DNA from: DATMFV01 sp035555975
GTDB lineage: Bacteria > Verrucomicrobiota > Verrucomicrobiia > Chthoniobacterales > Chthoniobacteraceae
Assembly (NCBI GenBank): GCA_035555975.1
Contig: DATMFV010000128.1
Coordinates: 62,001 to 126,000 of the forward strand
Direction of reading: 5' to 3'
DNA: 64,000 bases
A program made the translations under genes and the position numbers. Each line of letters begins with the position of its first letter. The stretch's first letter is position 1. Shown here in pieces: positions 33,501 to 41,272 of the stretch. Under the pieces are notes generated by a model, which worked only from the letters and a program-made list of their open reading frames with translations, had not been told where the DNA came from and did no database searches.

Positions 33501-34275
33501 CAGCATCGGGAAAGCTCAGGCGAAGCATTTCCGTGAGGTGCGATTCATCCCCTGTCATGTAGTAGAGAGCCATCCGCCGGCTGATCCCATTCCAGCCGAA
33601 GAAGCGGGTGTCGGGATAGCGCATTGATGCCTGCCAGGTCGGCAGGTCGTTGATGGAGGTGGGGGTGGGCAATTCCTTCCCCTGCTTCACTTGCAGGAGC
33701 CACCCGAGGGTTAACGAATTCTTTCTCCGGTTTGATCTTTCGATCGCTCCGATCAGGCGTTCCGTGGCGGCCGAGACGCCCGCCTCATCGCTTCCTCCGA
33801 CGATGATGCCATTGCAACCATTGCCGAGGGGGTTGTGAACGCTGCGCAGTTCAAAACCTCCCGCGCCCGGGTATTTGAGATCGGTCATGGCGTAAAACCG
33901 ATCGTAAAGAAAGCTGAGAACCTTGTTGGTCGAGCGATTTCCCAGAAGAATCATATGCCGGGTGAACGGCGTTTGAACCTCCCCATCCGCGAGAATGGGA
34001 ATAAGGACCTGTGTCTCTTTCTCGATGGCGGACTGCAATCGCCGGGCCTCTTCCCTGTAGCGTTTGCCTCCGGTGACGATGACGGCCTGCGGTTGTCCTG
34101 CGCGGACAAGCGGCGTCTGGAGATAGAGTTCCTTCAGCTTCCGGTACTCGGGAACCTTTGCATCGGGAATCGATGCTCCCTCCGCCGTTCCAAGGGAAAC
34201 CGATAGACAGAAGAGCAAGATTCCAATGACGAAAGCCGGCTTCAATCTCCGGGGGAGGGCGGTGAGCAATCTCAT
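30559..34275 (-). CDS. Very large secreted protein: toroid and beta-sandwich plus beta-propeller, probable polysaccharide-degrading enzyme
   Basis: 1238 residues. A signal peptide (about 1-34, hydrophobic FVIGILLFCLSVSLG) leads to an N-terminal alpha/beta domain (about 45-205) resembling those before glycoside hydrolases. A helix-rich part follows (about 215-520, with repeated Tyr/His-rich helices such as RHDNYSALSLYTLARYF and NLYWYGTSLAPVLDYLLLGG) like the alpha/alpha toroid of heparinase-II/III-type lyases, then beta-sandwich domains to about 830. Residues about 870-1238 are beta-propeller blades, including a calcium-type DLDGDGEEEV motif near 1070. No catalytic set is proven. In the cassette it follows the LacI gene by 67 nt. 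Role: probably secreted glycan breakdown; family not identified. Confidence 0.65.
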   Translation of the reverse strand: MRLLTALPRRLKPAFVIGILLFCLSVSLGTAEGASIPDAKVPEYRKLKELYLQTPLVRAGQPQAVIVTGGKRYREEARRLQSAIEKETQVLIPILADGEVQTPFTRHMILLGNRSTNKVLSFLYDRFYAMTDLKYPGAGGFELRSVHNPLGNGCNGIIVGGSDEAGVSAATERLIGAIERSNRRKNSLTLGWLLQVKQGKELPTPTSINDLPTWQASMRYPDTRFFGWNGISRRMALYYMTGDESHLTEMLRLSFPDAAAKADLARDDGESFENRNDPLAFPYHYCATRMILYWDLIEESPFFSHDDRLRITNAFARQLAHRLPEKVYELDRPAENLGTRHDNYSALSLYTLARYFEKDYADPAWKQALLASSEYYFAPLSKPSPWLHGERDNLYWYGTSLAPVLDYLLLGGDPHGYRNGEGFRRLLREQEVLWNGASDDPNLGYCALDYFNKAAYLTGDGRWLHYRKRLLLDVDIPRADQSFWPAEPLQPKTPADLPGRWSINTMPPAQYSSRHPGFPASEAFSTMSYRSTADSGGDYVLLDGMNAVARNEFHNFAILDLRVGGKTLLKGYLNQVRTTVDGMVEPAMPLNAALKHHSATGESVFATATVPGMPAGTWTRRFYMRKGKYGITADTLSFSRKSDKVTAAFHWQNGRTAWRVNQHSLSTRESRITPADSLRAIETDGKPVLTWYGSAQAGKEQTFFSLISPAAGSEGATGSRVAPNAALFLLPEPVLVSSGAYAGVQARLAVREEGHFSATGFLGGCGITTTAPVDLDWDLEHGRLQLFTPTKVKVTIAGNPTTLDLTPGHHELPAVPIPASLREMPDRNLTRANPAEIEKGFPHHDLPAHLPALKPTFQLNVGGPFNKAITVNEGGKGIIYVAAGERVLKLGKEGNILDELKVPSPIQAMHWWADVGLLVVGTADQKCLAYQRDGSLKWTFQSEMAPEIARSGKVYWYNTAKGQNGVRGLGDGIFIRDQPQLFVGSACTLEILDAEGRLLRRLPQRWGIPTQFQTLRRPDGSIDLIAGRIYTSRPIPKVINNRTLDPGRTVFHAVPSGHTLTWGWMVERTLHVFAADLDGDGEEEVISDITGAWNRISTWKADGTPLHTVNFGPGPSAYAGQGVVIPLLIRDSAVVTWKGEDRAGIVTALSSGLVVLLDGSCKVLWSRQLPSPPLHLLVQDETIVVALENGSILSLDRTGRFLSHTKAEGKITALAAGPNGSFLAGTEHSVARYELADH

Positions 34276-34325
34276 GAACCAAGTAGCTAATTTGATGCCT
34301 TCCAGTCACGCAAATCAACCGGAGG

Positions 34326-34337
34326 TCACTCAGTTGA
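34326..34337. promoter_or_regulatory. Candidate operator TCAC(T)CAGTTGA
   Basis: TCACTCAGTTGA lies 51 nt before the start of the large secreted-protein gene. It differs by one base from the site at 38527-38538 upstream of the pseudopilin-Gfo-PEP-CTERM genes of the same cassette. Two matches at the two upstream regions suggest a shared regulator, possibly the LacI encoded between them. Confidence 0.4.
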
Positions 34338-34342
34338 ACTCG

Positions 34343-35446
34343 CTATACTTCTTTTGACGGGCTCGTCGAAAGAACTTTCTTCCTGGGTTCGGATGGCGAA
34401 CGCACCGTCTTTCCCTCCTGCCAGTTTCCTTCCAGGTGAATGCGCATGGCGACTTCCGGAATGCCCCGTTCATTATGATGCATCAGGCTCACCAGAGTAT
34501 CGACGGCCTTGACCCCGATCTGCTCACCGTTTTCGACAATCCCGCTGATGCCGGCGGGTGCGCCCGGCTCCTGAATCTGGGAGAGACAGGCCACTCCGAC
34601 TTCTGCCGGAGTGTTGACCCCCAGCCTCCTGAGCGCCCCGACCAGACCGGGGGAGGCAGTCACGATGCCGTCGGGACGATGGTCTTGTATCCATTGTTTC
34701 AAGGCCGAACACTCCTCAAACTCGAAGTCGAACAAGGGAGGAATGCTGATATCGACCCCTGCCCGCACACACTCAACCAGAAAGGCAGCATGAATGTTGT
34801 TGTCGCAGCGTTCGTCCGTTCTGATCCTGATCACCAGCCCCAGTCTTCTGTAGCCTCGTTTGAGAAGCTCCTGCGTCGCTCTCTTCGTATCCCGGTAGTG
34901 CGCTGCGGCGACGGTATGCAATGCAGGCTTCTGTAAGGCGTAGCCAAAGGTTACCGCGCTGAAGTGCTGCCAGTCCAGAGGCAGCTCAATCGACATTCCT
35001 GCGGGTGGTGCGACGAGGAGGCCCGCAATGCCACGGGCGCGTAAAATCTGGCTGAGGCGTTTGGGCGTTGTGAGTTCGGAGCCGAATTCGAATACCTCGA
35101 GGTTGTATCCGAGGGATGCCGCGCGTCGCTTTGCTCCCTGATAATAGTGAAGATACTGGGGACGCTTCCTGAAGTCATAGGTCCCCTCCTTGTGCGAAAT
35201 CCAGCCGATGGTGGCCCGGTAGCTGACCGGGGAATTGCTCTTTCGATAGACCGCCAGGGCGGAGAGCATGGGATCGGGACGATAGCCCAGCTCTCTGGCG
35301 ATTTTTAACACCCGCTTCTTGGTCGCCGCCGGAATGCGAGGGCTGTCGCTCAAGGCAAGGCAGACGGTCGTCCGATGAACCGCAGCCAAGGCGGCAATCT
35401 GTTTTTGCGTGACCCTGGCGGGGGACACCCGGTCATTTTTATTCAT
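34343..35446 (-). CDS. LacI-family transcriptional regulator
   Basis: 367 residues. The N-terminal helix-turn-helix and hinge are VTQKQIAALAAVHRTTVCLA then IPAATKKRVLKIARELGYRP, with the usual L-S-D-S-P between them. A periplasmic-binding-protein-like effector domain follows (about 70-340; VTFGY near 170 and GYRRLGLVI near 205). The hinge after YRPDP (MLSALAVYRKS) is the variant common in verrucomicrobial sugar-cassette LacI proteins. It lies inside the 30-38 kb cassette between the PEP-CTERM gene (152 nt upstream) and the large secreted-protein gene (67 nt downstream), all on the minus strand, and probably controls them in response to a sugar ligand. Confidence 0.92.
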   Translation of the reverse strand: MNKNDRVSPARVTQKQIAALAAVHRTTVCLALSDSPRIPAATKKRVLKIARELGYRPDPMLSALAVYRKSNSPVSYRATIGWISHKEGTYDFRKRPQYLHYYQGAKRRAASLGYNLEVFEFGSELTTPKRLSQILRARGIAGLLVAPPAGMSIELPLDWQHFSAVTFGYALQKPALHTVAAAHYRDTKRATQELLKRGYRRLGLVIRIRTDERCDNNIHAAFLVECVRAGVDISIPPLFDFEFEECSALKQWIQDHRPDGIVTASPGLVGALRRLGVNTPAEVGVACLSQIQEPGAPAGISGIVENGEQIGVKAVDTLVSLMHHNERGIPEVAMRIHLEGNWQEGKTVRSPSEPRKKVLSTSPSKEV

Positions 35447-35598
35447 GAGAGGGGAAGCGTGGTTCTCTACTGGCAGGCCGCTTCATGGCTGGGCCTGTTC
35501 GTCGCCGGGACCATAAACGGGAGCCCCTTGCTTTTCAATCTGAAAGAGTTCCGCGGTGGGGCAAGGAGGCCGCCCCTAAAGCGCGACGGGATTTAAGA

Positions 35599-36486
35599 TC
35601 AATCTTCCCGCCGGGCGGTTCTCCTTCGATGAAGGAAACACAGGACGCCGAGTGCCGGGAGGACCGTCACTGCCAGGTGAGGCTCCGGAATCACAGTGAT
35701 GTTATCGAGCCGGATGACCCCATTTGCATCAGCCGGGAAGTTCAGCCAAAGGGCGTTGACGGGATCGCCGACGTTGCTCCCCGAAACTTCGCTGATCGCC
35801 CAGGAAGCCTTGAACTCCCCATTCAACAGCAGGTGCATCGTGGCCGACGCGACCTCCTGCCCCTGGTAGGTATAAAGGGATGCCGAGTTGTTGAAGATAA
35901 TGGAGAGGGTGTTCTTTTGGTCCGCATCAAAGGAGAAGAACTGCCCGCTTCCCGTGTACATCGTGTTGCTTTTGCCATGATGGATTTGATCGTCAGTAAT
36001 GAAGATGCTGCCCGTCATGTTGTTTAAGTCATAGGCATCGAAGTTCTGAGGTTCCGCGCCTGTGATGAAGGAGAACAGGAAGCCCCGCTCTCCGGAGATG
36101 CCTTCAACATGAAAGTCAAACTCAATCACGCCGGTTGTGATGGGGGTGAAATCCATTGAGTGTAGGTTGAATGCCCCCGTGGCATTACTTTTGCGTTCCA
36201 GCCTCAGGACCTGGTTTTTGGTCCCGCTTCCAAAACGGTTCTCCTCATCAATTTCTATTTCTATGAGCTTGCTCGCGTCCGTGCTCGATCGGTTCCACCA
36301 TTTCGGGTTGTTCTTTGTAGCGAGGTTCCGGCGGGTTTCGGGGGGAGTGATGGCGTAGTCCTGAAAGTCGCTCACTTCGAAGCCGTCACGATAAAGCGGA
36401 GCGGCGCCAGCCTGACTGACGGGACCGGCGAAGATTCCCGTGGCGAGAAGCATGGCTCCAAAAAGGGGGGCGAGGTGTTTTTTCAT
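35599..36486 (-). CDS. PEP-CTERM-anchored secreted protein
   Basis: 295 residues. Signal peptide (MKKHLAPLFGAMLLATGIFA, cleavage near AGA-AP), a beta-sandwich lectin-like body (strands GVIEFDFHVEGI and LRLERKSNATGAFNL), and a classical PEP-CTERM tail: VIPEP, a hydrophobic helix (LAVTVLPALGVLCFL) and a basic end (HRRRTARRED). PEP-CTERM proteins are exported and processed by an exosortase, usually into a polysaccharide-rich surface matrix. An upstream ATG at 36537 is possible but would place the signal peptide internally. It sits 47 nt after the Gfo/Idh gene. Binding target unknown; a concanavalin-like glycan-binding role is likely. Confidence 0.85.
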   Translation of the reverse strand: MKKHLAPLFGAMLLATGIFAGPVSQAGAAPLYRDGFEVSDFQDYAITPPETRRNLATKNNPKWWNRSSTDASKLIEIEIDEENRFGSGTKNQVLRLERKSNATGAFNLHSMDFTPITTGVIEFDFHVEGISGERGFLFSFITGAEPQNFDAYDLNNMTGSIFITDDQIHHGKSNTMYTGSGQFFSFDADQKNTLSIIFNNSASLYTYQGQEVASATMHLLLNGEFKASWAISEVSGSNVGDPVNALWLNFPADANGVIRLDNITVIPEPHLAVTVLPALGVLCFLHRRRTARRED

Positions 36487-36533
36487 AGGGTCAGCATCGG
36501 TTTGATGGGTCACTGGGGTGACAGGATAAGCAT

Positions 36534-37598
36534 TCATGTTATGGATGGATGTGTGGGTTGGTTGGTGGCACGGTGAACCCATTCGGTAAGGCGGACGACC
36601 TCCATGGCGCATTCCGGCGTGATGAAGGGTTCGCTTCCATGGCACAGGACATCCACGACATTCTGGTGAAACGAAGGGGGGAGAGGCTGGTCTGACAGGA
36701 GCGTTTCTTCTTTCTGCCAATCGAGCACCTCGCATGAATATCGTCGGCCGGGCGCCGCGCCATCAATCACGGGAGGGATCGGCAGGCCGGCTCCATGATA
36801 ATAGGTGAGTTGACTTTTCTTTCCGTCGCTCGAAAGCGTGCCGTGCTTGCCTGCAAGAATCCAGCGGGGTCCCTTCTGGACCATGGCGGATGAGATCAGC
36901 AGGACGGCGGTCAGTCCGGATTCGGTCTTCAGGTTGATTTCGACGTGGTCCTCAGCATCCCCGGCATCTTTAATGTTCCTGCAATCGGCCCAAAGGCTGA
37001 CGACCGGGGAATCAAGGAGCGGCAGGAGCATGCTGAAGAGATGTGAACAGGAGTTGTTGATCTGTCCGCCGCCATTCTTCTTCAGGGTCTGCCAATCCCA
37101 TCGTCGACGGTAGCCTCCCCAGAAGGCCCGGATGTGGAACAATGGCCCGAGCACCCGGCTCTCTTTTACTGCCTTGAGACGATGAAATTCCGGCTGGTGC
37201 AGAAGGCTGTGATGGACAAAGAGCCTGGCGTGATTGCGGTGCGCCAGAGAGACCAGCGTTGCAGCTTCCTCCAGACAAAGGGCCATCGGTTTTTCGAGGA
37301 TACAGTGGCGGCCCGCGCGGAGGATTTTGCCGGCTTCCTCAAAATGGGAGAAGGAGGGGGTGGCGACGACGTAGAGGACCGCGTCGCTCCGTTTCAGGGC
37401 TTCATCCAGCGAGGCATAGCGAACCGCTCCGCACGCCTGAGCCGCTTCCTGGCAGCGATCTTCCTCGGGATCGACGACGCCGATGATCTCAAATCCGCCA
37501 TGCTGTTGCATCGGCAACAGATGAAGACGCCAGCCTGCGCGGCCGAGGCCGAGGATGACGGTTTTGAGGGGAGAGGCGATGCGGCAACTCGTTGGCAT
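36534..37598 (-). CDS. Gfo/Idh/MocA-family oxidoreductase
   Basis: 354 residues. The Rossmann motif is VILGLGRAGWRLHLLP near the N-terminus, and the family's catalytic Glu-Lys-Pro is HCILEKPMAL near 95. The C-terminal alpha/beta domain (about 125-340) has GGYRRRWDWQ and the NNSCSHLFSML segment, where the usual substrate-binding D/H-x-x-x-H pattern is expected. NAD(P)-dependent oxidation or reduction of a sugar or sugar acid is expected. The ATG at 37598 was chosen over 37664 because the first strand follows directly. It is co-transcribed with the pseudopilin upstream (50 nt) and the PEP-CTERM gene downstream (47 nt). Paralogous in role to the gene at 51744-53087 but clearly divergent in sequence. 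Confidence 0.9.
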   Translation of the reverse strand: MPTSCRIASPLKTVILGLGRAGWRLHLLPMQQHGGFEIIGVVDPEEDRCQEAAQACGAVRYASLDEALKRSDAVLYVVATPSFSHFEEAGKILRAGRHCILEKPMALCLEEAATLVSLAHRNHARLFVHHSLLHQPEFHRLKAVKESRVLGPLFHIRAFWGGYRRRWDWQTLKKNGGGQINNSCSHLFSMLLPLLDSPVVSLWADCRNIKDAGDAEDHVEINLKTESGLTAVLLISSAMVQKGPRWILAGKHGTLSSDGKKSQLTYYHGAGLPIPPVIDGAAPGRRYSCEVLDWQKEETLLSDQPLPPSFHQNVVDVLCHGSEPFITPECAMEVVRLTEWVHRATNQPTHPSIT

Positions 37599-37648
37599 GG
37601 TTCGGATCGGGAGACGTTTTGAGAAGCCATGGAGCGGTGGGGAATTCC

Positions 37649-38404
37649 CTACCACCATTTCCATGGGGAAGTGAGCGATTGGTAATCGGTCTGCGGGCCT
37701 TCGCGGTACTCGACATGCCCATCGCAGAAAAGATAGTTGGCTCCCCGGCCCTTCCGGTGGGAAATCCGGTGGGTCGAGATCGTCTCTTCATCGTAGGCGG
37801 GCGGCGACTTTCCGTAGGCCGCTTCGTTATTGGCATTGATCTCGCCGACGAGAATATAACGCGAAAGCCGGGGGACATTGGCGCGCCGGAAGTCCCACTG
37901 AGTTTCAGTGATCTGGCTGTTGAGTCCGTAATGGCGATAGTTTTTGTCGTTATCAATGATCCTGGCGCTCGGACACCACCACAACGGCGAATTCCAGTAT
38001 CGCGTCTTGCTCTTGTTTGCGGGATCAAGGGGAGGCAGGTTAATATAGGGATTCAGTGCGTCGCACCAGGTTCGCTGCCGGCCGGAGCGGCCATAGGTGA
38101 GGGGGTAGAGATCGCTGTTTTCGTTGGCATACATGTTTAGCCCGATGCCGAGTTGGCGGAGGTTTTGGGTGCATTTTATGAGCTTGGCTTCCTCGCTGAT
38201 GAAGCCGAGGGCGACAAAGACTCCGCCGATGAGCAGGGCGGTGATGACCAGCACGACAAGAGCTTCGACGACGGTGAACGCGCCATCGCTGCGACGGTCG
38301 CGAGTTCCCATGCCGGGCAGGCGCGTTGGTGAATCTCCCGGTGACACGTTGTGGGTTGAGCGGGAGACCGGCGGGGGAGACTCGTTCAGATACTTCGTTG
38401 TCAT
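37649..38404 (-). CDS. Pseudopilin-like protein with prepilin leader (H-X-DG type)
   Basis: Up to 251 residues; the true start may be 38404 or the ATG at 38311. The prepilin peptidase site is GAFTVVEALVVLVITALLIG (cleavage after Gly, Phe at +2, Glu at +5) followed by the hydrophobic N-terminal helix, then CTQNLRQLGIGLNMYANENS, the hallmark of the DUF1559-like pseudopilins of Planctomycetes, Verrucomicrobia and Lentisphaerae. Near the end is H-x11-DG-H (HRKGRGANYLFCDGHVEY), a slightly longer spacing than the usual H-X9-DG. These proteins are exported through a type II secretion/type IV pilus-like machine and probably stay envelope-bound. First gene of the cassette's transcription unit. Confidence 0.85.
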   Translation of the reverse strand: MTTKYLNESPPPVSRSTHNVSPGDSPTRLPGMGTRDRRSDGAFTVVEALVVLVITALLIGGVFVALGFISEEAKLIKCTQNLRQLGIGLNMYANENSDLYPLTYGRSGRQRTWCDALNPYINLPPLDPANKSKTRYWNSPLWWCPSARIIDNDKNYRHYGLNSQITETQWDFRRANVPRLSRYILVGEINANNEAAYGKSPPAYDEETISTHRISHRKGRGANYLFCDGHVEYREGPQTDYQSLTSPWKWW

Positions 38405-38526
38405 TTTTCGGGAAGGAAATCCGGGGTGCCGAGGCCGCTCATCGGCCGCCAATCATCTCTTCTTCAAAGTTTAGCGAATGGCGATTACCTTGCCATGTCC
38501 TTGCCAACGCACAATATCACCGGAAT

Positions 38527-38538
38527 TCACACAGTTGA
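38527..38538. promoter_or_regulatory. Candidate operator TCAC(A)CAGTTGA
   Basis: TCACACAGTTGA lies 123 nt before the pseudopilin start at 38404 and matches 11 of 12 bases of the site at 34326-34337. It is embedded in the wider inverted repeat CACAG-TTGACC-CTGTG (38530-38545). Confidence 0.4.
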
Positions 38539-38652
38539 CCCTGTGAGTCGTTCATTAATAGAGCGGGCGCAGCCTTTAAGTCTGGTCGTTGGTGACGGGA
38601 CGGGGGTTGAGCGCCGGGGTGCACGGGGAGGCAGAGCAGTTTCCCTGAAAGC

Positions 38653-38682
38653 AAAAAACCCTCAACCCGATGTAGTTGAGGG
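38653..38682 (-). terminator. Rho-independent terminator of tRNA-Arg
   Basis: On the minus strand the sequence reads CCCTCAAC, an 8-nt loop region, GTTGAGGG and then six T. The stem is perfect (8 bp). It begins 12 nt beyond the CCA end of the tRNA gene, so it ends that transcript. Confidence 0.85.
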
Positions 38683-38694
38683 AATCTGGGAAAA

Positions 38695-38771
38695 TGGTGC
38701 GCCCGTCAGGAGTCGAACCTGAAACCTTCTGATCCGTAGTCAGATGCTCTATCCAATTGAGCTACGAGCGC
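38695..38771 (-). tRNA. tRNA-Arg(ACG)
   Basis: 77-nt tRNA with an encoded CCA end (38695-38697). Minus-strand reading: acceptor GCGCTCG pairing with CGGGCGC and discriminator A; D-arm AGCTCAATTGGATAGAGC; anticodon stem TCTGA/TCAGA around the 7-nt loop CTACGGA, anticodon ACG (A34 expected to become inosine); T-arm TCAGG-TTCGACT-CCTGA. It decodes CGU/CGC/CGA arginine codons. The remaining flanks (38405-38694, 38772-38881) contain a terminator, a candidate operator and no protein gene that I can support. Confidence 0.97.
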
Positions 38772-38881
38772 TTTTGCCGGTGGCCTTTTTGAAGCCGTTT
38801 GGCGTCCTTCTCGCGAAGGGACGTGTAATAAAGCAACGGTGCGGCGTTTAGGCAACTGTTTTTCGTGAAAAAAGTGATTTT

Positions 38882-39949
38882 TTATTTTTGAGCCGCGTCG
38901 GCACCGGTTTCAGCGGGGGAGGATTGCGGGGAAACGGGAGCGGAGGCGGGGTCGACCTCGGTTTTCAGCCAGCGCAGGGTGACGGCTCCGACGATTCTCA
39001 GGCTTTCGGGGCTGAGTTTGTCGAGCGTGTCGTCCGCCGTGTGCCAGTAGGGGTAGTCGAAGTCGATCAGGTCGATCGTCGGGATCTTGATCTGGTTGAG
39101 GGGGACGTGGTCGTCCCAAACCGGGTAACGGTGAAAGCCGAAGTGTTTGCGGAGGCCGAGCTGGTCGGCGGCGGCCAGGATGCCCTGGGAGAGTTCCTTG
39201 GGAGAATCGGGCGGGAGGGTGATGGTCAGGTCGCGGTCGCCGATCATGTCCCACAGGACGCCGGCCTTGAACTGTTTGCTGCGGCCGCTGTTGCGCAGCT
39301 CGCGGGCGTAATGCCGGCTGCCGTAGGTGCCGTCGGTGGGGCTGAACTCGACCACGGCTTCTTCACCGTCGAAAAAGACGAGTTCCACCTGTTTGGCGAG
39401 TTCGGGATCGAGCGCGAGAACCCGGGAAAGTTCCATCAACGCGCCGGTGCTCGAAGCGCCGTCGCTCGCGCCGACAAACTTGATGGTCGAAAATATCTTG
39501 GTGTCGAAGTGGGAGCAGATGATCCACTTCTGCGTCTTGTCGGACCCGCCGTAGCGGGCGATCAGGTTGATGAACGCGACCGGGCCGTTGGGGGTGTCGT
39601 CGCGAAAGGCCTGGCGCTCGACTTCCCAGCCGTTGCGTTCCAGCTCGGCGGTGATGAGGGCGCGGGTGACTTCAAGCGCCTGCGAACCGGAAGGGCGCGG
39701 CCCGAGGGCGACCTGCGCTTCGGTGTGTGCAAACGCTTTGTCGCCGGAAAATTCCTCCCAGATTTTCTCCGGAGGCGGGGGCGTCGGGAGCGGGGTCGCC
39801 GTGGTGCGCGCGGTGGCGTCGGTTTCCCCCGGGGCGGCGGCCGTGGGCGTGCCGTCGGGGGAGGTGGCTTCAGGTTGGCGGTTGCAGGCCCCGAGCCCGA
39901 GGGCAAGGAGAAGTGAAAGCGTGAGCGGAAGAAGCGAGCGTCTATTCAT
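38882..39949 (-). CDS. M28-family metallopeptidase / glutaminyl-cyclase-like lipoprotein
   Basis: 355 residues with a lipoprotein signal (LLALGLGACN, lipobox Cys at about 22) and a Pro/Thr-rich linker to about 60. The zinc enzyme core has CSHFDTK near 148 (first His/Asp), GASDGASSTGALMELSRVL near 163, FFDGEEAV near 195 (Glu-Glu) and WDDHVPLNQIKIPTIDLI then YWHTADDTLDK near 310 (last His and Asp). The GASDGASSTG and DDH sets are typical of glutaminyl-peptide cyclotransferases inside M28. It is therefore either a periplasmic aminopeptidase or a QC that makes N-terminal pyroglutamate, anchored to the outer or inner membrane. Its start overlaps parB's end by 8 nt. Confidence 0.88.
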   Translation of the reverse strand: MNRRSLLPLTLSLLLALGLGACNRQPEATSPDGTPTAAAPGETDATARTTATPLPTPPPPEKIWEEFSGDKAFAHTEAQVALGPRPSGSQALEVTRALITAELERNGWEVERQAFRDDTPNGPVAFINLIARYGGSDKTQKWIICSHFDTKIFSTIKFVGASDGASSTGALMELSRVLALDPELAKQVELVFFDGEEAVVEFSPTDGTYGSRHYARELRNSGRSKQFKAGVLWDMIGDRDLTITLPPDSPKELSQGILAAADQLGLRKHFGFHRYPVWDDHVPLNQIKIPTIDLIDFDYPYWHTADDTLDKLSPESLRIVGAVTLRWLKTEVDPASAPVSPQSSPAETGADAAQK

Positions 39950-40841
39950 CTTGGAGACCCAGCAGGGCGATCAACCTTTTTAATTCGGCATCTCCCCGAT
40001 ACTCGACCTCAATTTTTCCTTTTTTTTCGCCATGGCGCAGGGTGACCGGGGTGTTGAAATGGTGGGCGAGCCGTTTCTGGAGCGTGACGAGCGCGGGTGA
40101 AAGAAGAAGCTGGCCCCTGCCGGTTTCGTCGCCGGGGTTGGCGGAAACGGCCGGTTCGCGCAAGCGTTCCAGGTGGCTTGCCAGAAGGCGTTCGGTAGCG
40201 CGGACGGTCAGCCCCTCCCGCAGGATGGCTTCGGCCAGTAACTTCTGGTCGGCGGGGTTGCGGGCTCCCAGCAGCACCTTGGCATGCCCGACGGTAAGCC
40301 TTCCCTGCGCCAGCCATTCGCGGACTTCCGGGGCGAGTTCCAGCAGCCGGATGCAGTTGGCGATGGAGGCGCGGCTTTTGCCGACTTTCTGCGCGATGTC
40401 TTCCTGCCGCAACGAAAATTCCCTGGTCAGCCGCTGGTAGGCGAGCGCTTCTTCAATCGGGTTGAGGTCTTCGCGCTGGATGTTTTCGATGAGCGCGAGT
40501 TCGAGCACTTCCTGATCCCCGGCTTCACGGGTGATGACGGGGACCTCCGTGAGCCCGACGCGCCGCGCGGCCCGCCACCGGCGTTCCCCCGCGATCAGTT
40601 CGAGCCGTCCGCCGCGCTGCCGGACGATCAGCGGCTGGATGATGCCGTGCTCGCGGATCGACTCCATCAATTCTTCGAGACGTTCCCCGCGGAAGTCGGA
40701 CCGGGGCTGGAGGGGGCTGGCCACGACGGAGTCGATCGGTACCTGCCGGACCTTTTCCCCGGCTTCGAGTACCGGCTGGGGGGCGGCTATGCGGGGGGCG
40801 ATCAAGGCTCCGAGACCTTTGCCAAGGGCAACTTTCGACAT
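39942..40841 (-). CDS. parB: Chromosome-partitioning protein ParB
   Basis: 299-residue ParB. N-terminal MSKVALGKGLGALI is the ParA-contacting tail. The CTP-binding region has PLQPRSDF, GIIQPLIVR and GERRWRAARR, then the helix-turn-helix LRQEDIAQKVGKSRASIANC near 150 that recognises parS, and a C-terminal dimerisation domain (about 250-299). The frame extends 107 codons upstream but the start MSKVALGKG is diagnostic. Its usual partner parA and the gidA/rsmG cluster are absent. The ParA-type ATPase at 28 kb is of a different type and beside a CHAD gene. No parS-like TGTTTCACGTGAAACA site was noticed in the window. Confidence 0.95.
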   Translation of the reverse strand: MSKVALGKGLGALIAPRIAAPQPVLEAGEKVRQVPIDSVVASPLQPRSDFRGERLEELMESIREHGIIQPLIVRQRGGRLELIAGERRWRAARRVGLTEVPVITREAGDQEVLELALIENIQREDLNPIEEALAYQRLTREFSLRQEDIAQKVGKSRASIANCIRLLELAPEVREWLAQGRLTVGHAKVLLGARNPADQKLLAEAILREGLTVRATERLLASHLERLREPAVSANPGDETGRGQLLLSPALVTLQKRLAHHFNTPVTLRHGEKKGKIEVEYRGDAELKRLIALLGLQDE

Positions 40842-40927
40842 AAGAGCGGAGTATGGCAGCGCCCGGGTCAAAAGCCAATCATTGAAATCGCACCCGTGCG
40901 GGAAGGAGGGGGCGGTTTTGATGAGCG

Positions 40928-41272
40928 CTATTTCGGGAGCACCTGCTCTTTGTGGAACCGGGTGAGCGGCTCCATGTGCCCGTCGACAAACAGGACATTG
41001 GCCGCTCCATTGTGTTTGTAGCCGATGTTGGCGGCGAAATTGGCCTGTGAGTGGTTCCACCTTCTCCCGTCCTTCCATGGGGCCGGGTCGGGGAAGCGGC
41101 CGTCGTGATCCTGAAGATAGGCGGTGATCGCGGTACTCCATTGCTTGAGGTGGCGAACGCATTTCAGGGAAGCCGTCTGCTGGCGCGCCGTTTGATAGAC
41201 CGGATGGAGCAGCGCGAGGAGGAGGCCGATGAGGGTCGCCACTGCCAGTAGTTCAACAAGGCTGAAGCCAGG
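40928..41272 (-). pseudogene. Headless pseudopilin gene
   Basis: Encodes a short pseudopilin: PGFSLVELLAVATLIGLLLA (a perfect prepilin cleavage and helix), then KCVRHLKQWSTAITAYLQDH and an intact H-X9-DG (HNGAANVLFVDGHME). The protein after the hydrophobic helix is only about 90 residues, less than half of its relatives here. No ATG, GTG or TTG precedes the prepilin site in this frame before a TAG at 41318-41320; the only GTG lies inside the helix (41242). The leader and start have been lost, and the frame runs out of phase with the fragment just upstream. Confidence 0.75.

Noticed and set aside
38426..38722. 98-codon plus-strand frame
   Set aside because: It runs through a terminator and into the tRNA-Arg gene and has no protein features.
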